Shown here in pieces: positions 44,343 through 52,435 of a DNA stretch of 64,000 nucleotides. Source of the stretch: Peribacillus sp. FSL E2-0218 (lineage in GTDB: Bacteria > Bacillota > Bacilli > Bacillales > DSM-1321); NCBI RefSeq assembly GCF_037992945.1, contig NZ_CP150304.1, forward strand, positions 1,305,501 to 1,369,500, in the 5' to 3' direction. Position 1 is the stretch's first letter. Each line of letters opens with the position of its first letter. The translations under genes were made by a program, and so were the position numbers. Under the pieces are notes generated by a model. That model ran no database searches and had not been told where the DNA came from. It saw only the letters and a list, made by a program, of their open reading frames with translations.

Positions 44343-44540
44343 GGTAAGACAAAGTTGATTGGAGCGGGTGTTCGAGACTCCTGCGGGAAAAGCGCGTCTA
44401 GGGGAGACCCCGCAGGCAAAGCCGAGGAGGCTCCCCGACCGCCCGCGGAAAGCGAGTGCCTGGAGTGGAAATCAACGTCTAAATTGTACAGGCCATAAAA
44501 ATAGACAAACTCGATTTTCATCGAGTTTGTCTACAGTCTG
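44343..44540 (+). repeat. Dispersed repeat, copy 2 (most complete)
   Basis: 198 bp from GGTAAGACAAAGTTGATTGG to TGTCTACAGTCTG. The inner part is GC-rich with self-complementary blocks (CTCCTGCGGG / CCCGCAGG), and the right end forms a hairpin GACAAACTCGAT / ATCGAGTTTGTC. It shares ends and blocks with copy 1 (28425-28593) and, reversed, copy 3. It touches the right terminator copy directly. Confidence 0.9.
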
Positions 44541-44567
44541 CAAGGGCCGGTCATTCACCGGCCCTTT
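44541..44567 (+). terminator. Right copy of the 27-bp terminator repeat
   Basis: Identical over 27 bp to 42813-42839. Only the left copy follows a gene; this one is a duplication product of the insertion, or the original displaced by it. Confidence 0.95.
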
Positions 44568-44593
44568 GATTTGTGAAAAAAGAGGGAAACGGG

Positions 44594-44680
44594 CCGAAAT
44601 AAATACGCGGAAGCCCGAAAAAAGGGAGAAGCCGGCCGAAAAATTAAGCGGAAAGAGAGCGGATATCAGGAAACAAGGGG
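44594..44680. repeat. Purine-rich tract with 21-bp periodicity
   Basis: CCGAAA recurs at 44594, 44615 and 44636, each followed by A/G-rich sequence with GCGGAA-type blocks. It looks like a degenerate tandem repeat. The rest of 44568-45220 holds no gene that I can support; a TATAAT lies at about 45102 upstream of spx. Confidence 0.5.
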
Positions 44681-45220
44681 TTTTTTTCTGCAGCCACTGT
44701 CATTTTTTATAAGGAATGGAATAGGTATAGCTTCTCGGATGGAAATGACGCTGCCTTCTGGGGCTTTCGAATTCCTTTTTTTTACTTTTTGAAGAGTGTG
44801 TGCTAAAAGAAGCGTTTTTCATATGAAAGCAGGGATTTGGCCGTCATTAAAGAAAATATATTTAAAGGCTTTTGTTTATTGAAAGGGAAAGGGGGTAGAT
44901 ACAAGTAAAGGGAAAGTAAAATATATGAGGGCCGAATTGAGAGTTAAATGAGAATGACAGCCTGGTATTTTCAATTAGGAAAATGGATTGATAATGTATT
45001 ACATAAAAATCAGAAAAAGCTATAGTACAGGCAAAACAAGAAGATTTAAAGGGTTTTTTCAAATATCAAAAAGGGTATTCATTTTAAATAAAATAGTGTA
45101 TAATAAGGTTTATGAAATACTTATTTAAAATTATTTCAAATTAGAGTGGTACTTATGAATACTAATAGTAGATTTCCCCTCATAGATCACCGATTCTATA
45201 TTTAGGGAGTGTGAGTAAAC

Positions 45221-45616
45221 ATGGTAACATTATATACATCACCTAGTTGTACTTCATGCAGAAAAGCAAAAGCATGGTTAGAGGAACATGAGATTGGATA
45301 TAAAGAACGGAATATTTTTTCAGAACCGTTAACGATCGATGAGATCAAAGAGATACTTCGAATGACTGAAGATGGCACCGACGAAATCATTTCAACACGG
45401 TCAAAAACCTTTCAAAAGTTAAATGTGAATTTAGAGAGCCTGCCTCTTCAAGAATTATATAAATTGATCAAGGAAAATCCTGGGTTGCTGAGACGTCCGA
45501 TTATCCTTGACGAAAAAAGGCTTCAAGTTGGTTACAACGAAGATGAGATAAGACGCTTTTTACCGCGTAAAGTCCGTACTTTCCAGTTGCGTGAAGCACA
45601 GCGCATGGTCAACTAA
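45221..45616 (+). CDS. spx: Spx, redox-sensing transcriptional regulator
   Basis: This 131-aa ArsC-family protein has the redox switch Cys10-x2-Cys13 (TSPSCTSC) and the conserved STRSKTFQKL block, and ends like Spx (REAQRMVN). It binds the RNA polymerase alpha C-terminal domain and turns on thiol-stress genes when its disulfide forms; it is degraded by ClpXP with SpxH, whose gene is at 52539. Its normal upstream partner yjbC is separated by the IS, so it must rely on promoters in the 650 bp upstream. Confidence 0.96.
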   Translation: MVTLYTSPSCTSCRKAKAWLEEHEIGYKERNIFSEPLTIDEIKEILRMTEDGTDEIISTRSKTFQKLNVNLESLPLQELYKLIKENPGLLRRPIILDEKRLQVGYNEDEIRRFLPRKVRTFQLREAQRMVN

Positions 45617-45631
45617 TAAAAAGGTCTTTCA

Positions 45632-45663
45632 AGCTCTGCCAGGAATTGTGCAGGGCTTTTTCT
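45632..45663 (+). terminator. Terminator after spx
   Basis: AGCTCTGC / GCAGGGCT stem (one G-T pair) with a ten-base loop and TTTTT. Confidence 0.8.
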
Positions 45664-46107
45664 TTATACATAATCGATTCTTTTTCGCTTTTTCCTTTTG
45701 TAATCGGGTACAATTATCGATTCTTAGTCAAAAGTGGATGTTTGGTGTTTCCGGGCATATCCTATATTCAGTCTTCATTTAAAGATTAAAGATGAATGAG
45801 GTGCACCTCATCTTATATATTGGGCATCATAAGGCAGTGCGGGAAAATGACGGGGTGCACGGTGAGAGTTGCATGCCGATGAATTTTTTTATAGAATGAA
45901 TGGAATATTAGGCAAACAATTGTTTTTTAGATAAGTAATGTTTTTTATTTCCCTTCTTCAAGGTTTTGTCATAAAATGATGTAAAATAGTCTGTTCAACT
46001 GACTAACATGATTTAGAGTATTCACTTACGGGTAAAGAGCTTTAAGGGCAATTTTCGCTTGGGGGTTATTATCCCTTCAAAATGAGAAAGGAAGGGAGAG
46101 GGGAATC
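45664..46107. other. Gap between spx and mecA with a 16-bp palindrome
   Basis: About 440 bp without a gene; B. subtilis has yjbE (TerC family) here. ATGAGGTGCACCTCAT at 45796-45811 is a perfect palindrome with no T-run, suggesting an operator. A related GGGGTGCACGGTG follows about 45 bp on. The mecA promoter should lie near 45965-46020. Confidence 0.5.
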
Positions 46108-46776
46108 ATGGAAATCGAACGCATTAATGACGATACAGTTAAATTTTATATTTCCTATATAGATATTGAGGAAAGAGGCTTCGATCGCGAAGAAATTTGG
46201 TACAGCCGTGAGAGAAGTGAGGAACTTTTTTGGGAAATGATGGATGAAGTGCATCAAGAAGAAGAATTCATGATTGAAGGACCTTTATGGATTCAGGTTC
46301 AAGCTCTTGAAAAAGGCTTGGAAGTATTGGTCACAAAAGCCCAGCTTGCCAAGGATGGTCAAAAACTCGAGCTGCCTCTTTCAGATGATAAGTTAAAGGA
46401 TTTGAATGTATCGGATAAGATGGATACGCTTCTTGATCAACATTTTCATGGTAAGGATGAAGAAAGCGGCATGACATTCGAAGACGGTATGATTGAGTTC
46501 ATTACAACTTTCGAAGATTTCGAAGATGTCATTTCATTAAGCAAGCGTCATGGCTTGGATGACTGGACAACGAAACTTTATGTTTATCAAAATAAATATT
46601 ATCTATATATCGAGTTTTCCGAGGCGGAAATCGACGAGGAAGAAATCGATAATGTTCTAAGCCTTTTATTGGAATACAGCCAGGAGTCACCAATAACGGT
46701 GCATATGCTTGAAGAGTACGGGAAAATAGTTATTGAAAATGATGTATTCTCAACGGTCGATAAATATTTCGCCTAA
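46108..46776 (+). CDS. mecA: MecA, ClpC adaptor protein
   Basis: This 222-aa adaptor has the N-terminal substrate-binding domain (MEIERINDDTVKFYISYIDI), an acidic linker and the C-terminal ClpC-binding domain (about 120-222, ending STVDKYFA). It delivers ComK and other targets to ClpCP and helps assemble the ClpC hexamer. Length equals the Bacillus norm. GGAAGGGAGAGGGG precedes the ATG. Confidence 0.96.
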   Translation: MEIERINDDTVKFYISYIDIEERGFDREEIWYSRERSEELFWEMMDEVHQEEEFMIEGPLWIQVQALEKGLEVLVTKAQLAKDGQKLELPLSDDKLKDLNVSDKMDTLLDQHFHGKDEESGMTFEDGMIEFITTFEDFEDVISLSKRHGLDDWTTKLYVYQNKYYLYIEFSEAEIDEEEIDNVLSLLLEYSQESPITVHMLEEYGKIVIENDVFSTVDKYFA

Positions 46777-46782
46777 ATGTTG

Positions 46783-46812
46783 AGGCCGATTTCAGTAGAA
46801 ATCGGCCTTTTC
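46783..46812 (+). terminator. Terminator after mecA
   Basis: AGGCCGATTTC / GAAATCGGCCT perfect stem with loop AGTA and following Ts. Confidence 0.93.
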
Positions 46813-46851
46813 CACCTATGTGCCTGCGTTAGTTAATTGGAGGTAGCTTAT

Positions 46852-48360
46852 GTGAAGAATATAGTTGGCATCACCCTGCTTTTCCTCTTGTTGGTCTGCC
46901 CTTGGTTTTTCCTTATGAATGAAGCCAATGGCGGATTTGTTTTTTATTCAAGCCTTACTTTGACCCTTTTTTTGACAATAATTGGATTTGTCATTTTCCT
47001 TGAAAATAGGAATCCATCCCAAACGATTACATGGCTTGTTGTTTTTGGTGCTTTTCCATTCCTCGGCTGCATTTTTTACTTTTTGTTTGGCCGTAATTTC
47101 AGGAAAGAAAGGATATTTCGCAAGAAGTATTTCTTGAATAAGCAATCTTTCGTGAAAATAAGCGGAGAAGCGGAACATCACGAACGGATAAAGGAAATGG
47201 GCGAAAGCTCACAGCAGTTAATCACCCTTGCGAATAGGCTGGGGAATAGTCCCATTTCATTTGTAACTGAAACGCGGATTTTAAGGAACGGTCAAGAGAC
47301 ATTTTTCAATATTATCGAACAATTAAAAAAGGCGAGACATCATATTCATTTGGAATATTACATCGTCAGGGATGACGGCATCGGCTGTACGTTAAAGGAT
47401 GTCTTGCTGCAAAAGGCGAGTGAAGGGGTGGAAATCCGTTTTCTCTATGATGCGGTTGGTTCCTGGAGGCTGGCTCGTTCCTATATCGATGACCTTAAGC
47501 AGGGTGGAGTCGAGATGGTCGCATTTGGACCTTTGCAGCTTCCTTTTTTAAACAATACGTTCAATTTCCGTAACCATCGAAAGATCATTGTGATTGATGG
47601 TTCTGTCGGATTCGTGGGCGGACTCAATATCGGAGATGAATATTTGGGTCACGATTCAAAATTTGGTTATTGGCGTGATACTCATCTTATCGTAAAAGGA
47701 GAAGCGGTCCGGACATTACAGCTCATTTTTTTACAGGATTGGTATTACAGCACCAATCATAGCTTTTTAACGGATGAATATCTTATGGCCGACATGCCGC
47801 CCCTAGATGATCATGGCGGAGTCCAATTGATTGCCGGCGGTCCGGACAGTGAGTGGACGGTCATTAAAAGCATATTTTTCAAGATGATCACTTCGGCAGA
47901 AAAGTCTGTCTGGATCGCTTCCCCCTACTTCGTTCCTGATGACGATATCCTTCAAGCGTTGAAGGTAGCCGCTTTAAGTGGTCTGGATGTCAGACTGTTA
48001 GTGCCGATGAACCCAGACAAACGGATCGTATACCATGCTTCGAGAACCTATTTTCCGGAAATGCTTGCTTCGGGGGTGCGCATATTCCAATATAGTGAGG
48101 GTTTCATGCATAGTAAAATCATCATTGTTGATGGTCAGTTGGCTTCGATCGGGACAACCAATATGGATATGAGAAGCTTTCATTTGAATTTCGAGGTCAA
48201 TGCCTTTCTCTACAGAACGGAAAGCACCCAACAGCTTGTTAATGATTTTGTGGAGGATTTGAAGGTATCTCAAGAGGTGGAAATGGATGCGTTTTCCAAG
48301 CGTAATGTTGGATTGAAAATACTTGAATCCACCTGCCGATTACTTTCACCGCTTCTTTAA
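46852..48360 (+). CDS. cls: Cardiolipin synthase
   Basis: This 502-aa phospholipase-D-type enzyme joins two phosphatidylglycerols to cardiolipin. It has two N-terminal membrane helices (about 4-20 and 26-46; a third short hydrophobic stretch at 60-80) and two HKD motifs, HRKIIVIDG and HSKIIIVDG. Start: GTG at 46852 after GGAGGT; the upstream TTG overlaps that RBS. It is not at this place in B. subtilis. Confidence 0.94.
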   Translation: MKNIVGITLLFLLLVCPWFFLMNEANGGFVFYSSLTLTLFLTIIGFVIFLENRNPSQTITWLVVFGAFPFLGCIFYFLFGRNFRKERIFRKKYFLNKQSFVKISGEAEHHERIKEMGESSQQLITLANRLGNSPISFVTETRILRNGQETFFNIIEQLKKARHHIHLEYYIVRDDGIGCTLKDVLLQKASEGVEIRFLYDAVGSWRLARSYIDDLKQGGVEMVAFGPLQLPFLNNTFNFRNHRKIIVIDGSVGFVGGLNIGDEYLGHDSKFGYWRDTHLIVKGEAVRTLQLIFLQDWYYSTNHSFLTDEYLMADMPPLDDHGGVQLIAGGPDSEWTVIKSIFFKMITSAEKSVWIASPYFVPDDDILQALKVAALSGLDVRLLVPMNPDKRIVYHASRTYFPEMLASGVRIFQYSEGFMHSKIIIVDGQLASIGTTNMDMRSFHLNFEVNAFLYRTESTQQLVNDFVEDLKVSQEVEMDAFSKRNVGLKILESTCRLLSPLL

Positions 48361-48459
48361 AGGATGCCGTTTCCGTTATATGCCGATCAGGCATTTTTTT
48401 TTTGAATTGAAAGGGATTGATGGAGGTGCAAGCGAATGTTATGTGGGAGGAGGAGATTT

Positions 48460-49671
48460 ATGCTGACTGCGATAAAAAAAGATGGAACATGGATTACCCT
48501 TCCTGAAAAGATGCCAGCTAACTTGCTGATGCAATGGAGGAGATCGGGGAAATATTACTGTCCATGCTGTAAATCGGAAATGTCGATAAAAGCCGGAGAG
48601 GTCAGAATTCCCCATTTTGCACACAAAAATAATCATTCGTGCCATGCATCCTCGGAACCGGAATCCGCCTATCATTTAAGCGGAAAACGAAAATTGTTTC
48701 AATGGTTTTTGTCACATGATTATCAAGTCGAACTGGAAGCTTACCTTCCTGACATTAAGAAAAGGGCCGATATTTTGGCAACGGTAGGAGGCATCCGCTA
48801 TGCAATCGAATTCCAATGCTCGACCATCCCCGAGATCGAATTCATTGACCGAACTGAAGCCTATCGAAGCATGGGCATCAAGCCGATTTGGATTCTTGCG
48901 GCAAATTGCCTAAAAAGGAAAAATAAGCATGAATTCCAGTTATCCGATTTTCAATGGCTTTTTGTCACTGGCAGTTACCAGCACCCTTTCCTGTGGATGT
49001 TCTGTCCCGAATCCAACCAATTATCAGCATTAAAGAACTTAACGCCTTTTTCCCCCAGAACCGTCTTTGCCGAATTGACGACTGCTCCTTTGAAGTTCCT
49101 TACCCCTCATAAATTAATACCGCGAAAATGCTCCCGCTTCCCTTTTCTTCCTGCTTGGAGACAAAAACGAAAGAATTGGTGCCTGCATGTCGTGAAAAAC
49201 GCACGCAGAGGCGACCCTTTTCTTAAAGGGCTCTACCTACACCGTTTGGCGGCTGCAACCATTCCAGTTGAAATAGGGATTCCCGTTAAGGGGATGTTAT
49301 TGATCAAGACTGCGGCAGTTGAATGGCAGGCATGGATTTACATGGATGTGTTTGGAAAGAAAAGACCTGGGGAAATGATTTACATGAAGGATGTTATCCG
49401 TCATTTCCGGAATCATGCAAGGACTGGAAAAATAAAATTCAGGACGTTACCATTGCTTCATGATAAGTCTGCGGAATATCCATTAAGGCAACATCTTCTA
49501 CTATTGGAGAACATGGGCTACATCATGAAGGTGGCCGAAGGTGAATTCACCGTTGAAAAACGCATGTCCGTTCCCTCGAACAGTGAAGAAGGACAAATGC
49601 TGGAAGAAACTTTCTATCATGAGCATAAGTTGATGATTGAAAAGGGAAATATCCAGTATAATGAGGGGTGA
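48460..49671 (+). CDS. coiA: Competence protein CoiA
   Basis: This 403-aa protein has an N-terminal zinc-ribbon-like part (CPCCKSEM, HFAHK) and a restriction-endonuclease-like fold region with YAIEFQCS, as in CoiA, which acts with RecA and DprA on incoming DNA during transformation. Start: ATG at 48460 after GGGAGGAGG. It is followed by pepF as in B. subtilis (yjbF-yjbG). With comZ and mecA it suggests a natural-competence gene set. Confidence 0.92.
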   Translation: MLTAIKKDGTWITLPEKMPANLLMQWRRSGKYYCPCCKSEMSIKAGEVRIPHFAHKNNHSCHASSEPESAYHLSGKRKLFQWFLSHDYQVELEAYLPDIKKRADILATVGGIRYAIEFQCSTIPEIEFIDRTEAYRSMGIKPIWILAANCLKRKNKHEFQLSDFQWLFVTGSYQHPFLWMFCPESNQLSALKNLTPFSPRTVFAELTTAPLKFLTPHKLIPRKCSRFPFLPAWRQKRKNWCLHVVKNARRGDPFLKGLYLHRLAAATIPVEIGIPVKGMLLIKTAAVEWQAWIYMDVFGKKRPGEMIYMKDVIRHFRNHARTGKIKFRTLPLLHDKSAEYPLRQHLLLLENMGYIMKVAEGEFTVEKRMSVPSNSEEGQMLEETFYHEHKLMIEKGNIQYNEG

Positions 49672-49856
49672 TACTCTTTTGTCCTTGAATTGAGGAGAAA
49701 GGGCAGGATTATTTTCGTTAATGGAGAAATAGTAATAAGACTGGGGATTATAACTCGAACAAAGCATGGATGCCCTGGTACCGACTGAAGTGTTTGATCC
49801 GGTGTCATTTGATTGGCCGAGTGGCAAGTTTCTATAGAATGGAGAGGGATTTTTTT

Positions 49857-51674
49857 ATGGTGCAGGAAACAAAAGTGAATACTTTACCGGCAAGAAATGA
49901 AATAGCTGCTGAAGATACTTGGAGACTTGAGGATATCTTCGCAACCGAGGAAGATTGGGAAGCTGCCTTTAAAGAAGTGAAAGAGGATCTCAAAAAAGCG
50001 GATGCACATAAAGGGATGCTTGGCGAGAGTGCAGAAAAGTTATTTGCCGCTCTTCAACTTCAAGATGAAGTGTTCGAAAACCTGGGCAAAGTGTATTCTT
50101 ATTCACATATGCGCAATGATCAAGATACGGCCAATCCTTTTTACCAAGGGATGGAAGACCGGGCGAAAGCTTTATATGCCCAGGCAGCCGCCGCATTTTC
50201 CTATATGGTTCCGGAACTGTTGAGCATCGATGAAAGCAAAGTGGCGGGGTTTTTGGAAGAAAAAGAAGAACTGAAACTCTATAAACATTCATTAGAGGAA
50301 ATAAGTCTTCAAAGGCCCCATATCCTAACGGCAGAACAGGAAGAATTATTGGCACAGGCATCAGAGGTACTCGATGCATCAGGCAATACATTCGGCATGC
50401 TTAACAATGCTGACTTGAAATTCCCGACGATCAAGGATGAAGAGGGAACTGAAGTGGAGATCACGCACGGACGGTATATCCGTTTTCTTGAAAGTGAAGA
50501 CCGCCGTGTACGCGAGGAGGCCTTCAAAGGGGTATACAGCAAGTATGGAGAGTTCCGCAATACCTTTGCCTCTACCCTGTCTGGAGAGGTCAAGAATCAT
50601 AACTTCAATGCAACGGTTCGGAAATATGATTCAGCACGCCATGCCGCTTTAAGCAGCAATAACATCCCGGAGACCGTATACGATAACCTTGTCAAAACGG
50701 TTAATGACAATCTGCCGCTGCTGCACCGTTACCTTGAATTGCGTAAGAAGGTACTCGCTTTGGATGAACTTCATATGTATGATCTATTCACTCCGCTCGT
50801 AAAAGAAGTGAAGATGGAAGTGACCTATGAGGAGGCAAAAGATTATGTCCTTAAGGGTCTTGCGCCTCTAGGCGAGGATTATTTAAATGTGTTGAAAGAA
50901 GGGTTTGAAAACCGTTGGGTCGATGTACATGAAAACAAGGGGAAACGAAGCGGCGCCTATTCCTCCGGTACATATGGCACGAATCCATACATTTTAATGA
51001 ATTGGCAAAATAACGTCAATAACCTATTCACGCTCGTTCATGAGTTTGGGCATTCAGTCCATAGCTACTATACACGCAAATGTCAGCCATATCCATACGG
51101 GAACTACTCGATATTTGTTGCGGAGGTCGCCTCGACTTGCAATGAAAACTTATTGAATGATTATTTACTAAATACGATTGAAGATGAAAAGAAACGCATT
51201 TATTTATTGAATCATTATCTTGAAGGCTTCCGTGGAACATTGTTCCGTCAAACGATGTTTGCGGAGTTTGAACATACGATCCACTTAAAAGCGCAGAATG
51301 GGGAAGCGTTGACAGCCGATATGCTCACGAAGGAATATTATGAGTTGAATAAGAAATACTTTGGCGAGAATGTGACCATTGATGAGGAAATCGGGTTGGA
51401 ATGGGCACGCATCCCACATTTCTACTACAATTATTATGTTTATCAATATGCGACAGGAATCAGTGCAGCAACAGCCCTAAGCAAGCAGATCCTTGAAGAA
51501 GGCGAACCAGCAGTCACAAGGTATTTGGAATTCTTGAAATCGGGCAGCTCCGACTATCCAATCGAAGTACTCAAAAAGGCTGGAGTCGATATGACAAAAG
51601 CCGAGCCTGTACAAGAAGCCATGAATGTATTCGAAGAGAAGTTAAATGAATTGGAAGAGCTATTGAATCAATAG
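49857..51674 (+). CDS. pepF: Oligoendopeptidase F
   Basis: This 605-aa M3B zinc peptidase cleaves oligopeptides in the cytoplasm. The zinc site is HEFGH in LVHEFGHSVHSYY, with a downstream Glu in FVAEVASTCNE. Length is near B. subtilis PepF (YjbG). Start: ATG at 49857 with GGAGAGGG; the earlier in-frame start has no RBS and would give an unlikely N terminus. Confidence 0.95.
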   Translation: MVQETKVNTLPARNEIAAEDTWRLEDIFATEEDWEAAFKEVKEDLKKADAHKGMLGESAEKLFAALQLQDEVFENLGKVYSYSHMRNDQDTANPFYQGMEDRAKALYAQAAAAFSYMVPELLSIDESKVAGFLEEKEELKLYKHSLEEISLQRPHILTAEQEELLAQASEVLDASGNTFGMLNNADLKFPTIKDEEGTEVEITHGRYIRFLESEDRRVREEAFKGVYSKYGEFRNTFASTLSGEVKNHNFNATVRKYDSARHAALSSNNIPETVYDNLVKTVNDNLPLLHRYLELRKKVLALDELHMYDLFTPLVKEVKMEVTYEEAKDYVLKGLAPLGEDYLNVLKEGFENRWVDVHENKGKRSGAYSSGTYGTNPYILMNWQNNVNNLFTLVHEFGHSVHSYYTRKCQPYPYGNYSIFVAEVASTCNENLLNDYLLNTIEDEKKRIYLLNHYLEGFRGTLFRQTMFAEFEHTIHLKAQNGEALTADMLTKEYYELNKKYFGENVTIDEEIGLEWARIPHFYYNYYVYQYATGISAATALSKQILEEGEPAVTRYLEFLKSGSSDYPIEVLKKAGVDMTKAEPVQEAMNVFEEKLNELEELLNQ

Positions 51675-51683
51675 GATACAGAA

Positions 51684-51711
51684 GGGACCCGGCAAGCTCC
51701 GGGTCCTTTTT
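51684..51711 (+). terminator. Terminator after pepF
   Basis: GGACCCGG / CCGGGTCC stem with loop CAAGCT and five Ts. Confidence 0.92.
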
Positions 51712-51721
51712 GGGATGTAGG

Positions 51722-51886
51722 TTATAATCCTTTAAACCGATTCCTCTGATTCCTGCTGTGAAGGATGATGAAAAAAACAAAAAATAAAATGGGCGAGGAG
51801 AAATAAAGGGGAATGAGGTCCATGATTCCGAGTAGCTGGACAAATAACGATCCTATCAAGAGTATCAGTAATATAACGCCTTTCAA
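51722..51886 (-). CDS. Small hydrophobic membrane protein, 54 aa
   Basis: It starts at TTG 51886, five bases after GGAGGTG. The product is two hydrophobic helices (VILLILLIGSLFVQLLGIM and FSSPILFFVFFIILH) ending in a basic tail RNQRNRFKGL. The longer in-frame upstream part runs into the first roxS promoter and lacks an RBS. I do not recognise the family. Confidence 0.65.
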   Translation of the reverse strand: MKGVILLILLIGSLFVQLLGIMDLIPLYFSSPILFFVFFIILHSRNQRNRFKGL

Positions 51887-51980
51887 AATGGCACCTCCAA
51901 CCTGATGCAGAAAAAAGACCTCTGCTCCTATAGTAGATTTTATGTCTTGGAATAAGCAGTATTCTAAGAATATGACAAAA

Positions 51981-51998
51981 ATGTGAAATGTCGCACAA
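51981..51998. promoter_or_regulatory. Rex-like operator before roxS copy 1
   Basis: ATGTGAAATGTCGCACAA is close to the Rex consensus TTGTGAA-N4-TTCACAA (three mismatches). It lies just upstream of the -35 box TTGCAA (52004-52009). The -10 is TATAGT (52028-52033). Confidence 0.65.
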
Positions 51999-52040
51999 AG
52001 TTCTTGCAATTGTCGTGCATAACCTGCTATAGTACAGATA

Positions 52041-52164
52041 TAGAAGTTCTCACATCCCAAACATATACCCCTTTGTTTGAAAGTCGTGAAATTTCTCCCA
52101 TCCCCTTTATTCGTATAAATAGGAAAAACCCTGACAGATTTTACGATTTGTCGGGTTTTTTTTT
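52041..52164 (+). ncRNA. roxS1: RoxS/RsaE small RNA, copy 1
   Basis: It contains the RsaE hallmarks: ACCCCTTTGTTTGA and TTTCTCCCATCCCC, C-rich single-stranded stretches that pair with mRNA ribosome-binding sites. RoxS in B. subtilis lies in this neighbourhood (next to yjbH/spxH) and tunes central and NAD metabolism. The 3' end is a hairpin AACCC-TGACA / TTGTCGGGTT (with bulges) and nine Ts. The 5' end is inferred from TTGCAA-18-TATAGT. Confidence 0.88.
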
Positions 52165-52244
52165 GTTGAATTGCTTAATAATTGGGTATATAAGTAAAAG
52201 AGGCAACCAGTAATGAAAAGTAAAAGTTTTAAAATGCATATAAA

Positions 52245-52260
52245 TGTGATTTATTTCACA
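52245..52260. promoter_or_regulatory. Fnr-type palindrome between the roxS copies
   Basis: TGTGATTTATTTCACA is a perfect TGTGA-N6-TCACA dyad (Fnr consensus) and also resembles a Rex site. It stands about 140 bp upstream of the second roxS promoter. Confidence 0.7.
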
Positions 52261-52361
52261 AGATAGAGCTTGTTTTTTAATAGGTGTAAATAAATGAAAT
52301 CATAACAAAAAACTTGTTATCGCAAGGATGGGTGAAGATAAACATCGATTATGTGAACAAA

Positions 52362-52379
52362 TTGTGAAATGTTACACAA
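52362..52379. promoter_or_regulatory. Rex operator before roxS copy 2
   Basis: TTGTGAAATGTTACACAA matches the Rex consensus TTGTGAA-N4-TTCACAA with one mismatch. It adjoins the -35 TTGATA (52384-52389); the -10 is TATAGT (52408-52413). Rex binding here would repress when NADH is low. Confidence 0.85.
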
Positions 52380-52419
52380 GGACTTGATACGTGGATGGGT
52401 TATCTGTTATAGTTACTAT

Positions 52420-52435
52420 TGTGAAGTGAATCACA
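52420..52435. promoter_or_regulatory. Fnr/Rex-type palindrome at the roxS copy 2 start
   Basis: TGTGAAGTGAATCACA is a perfect TGTGA-N6-TCACA dyad lying on the expected transcription start. Copy 1 has no equivalent site. Confidence 0.7.

Noticed and set aside
44359..44712. 117-codon plus-strand frame across repeat copy 2 and the terminator copy
   Set aside because: It runs through the repeat, the hairpin and the purine tract; composition is that of the repeat, with no RBS.
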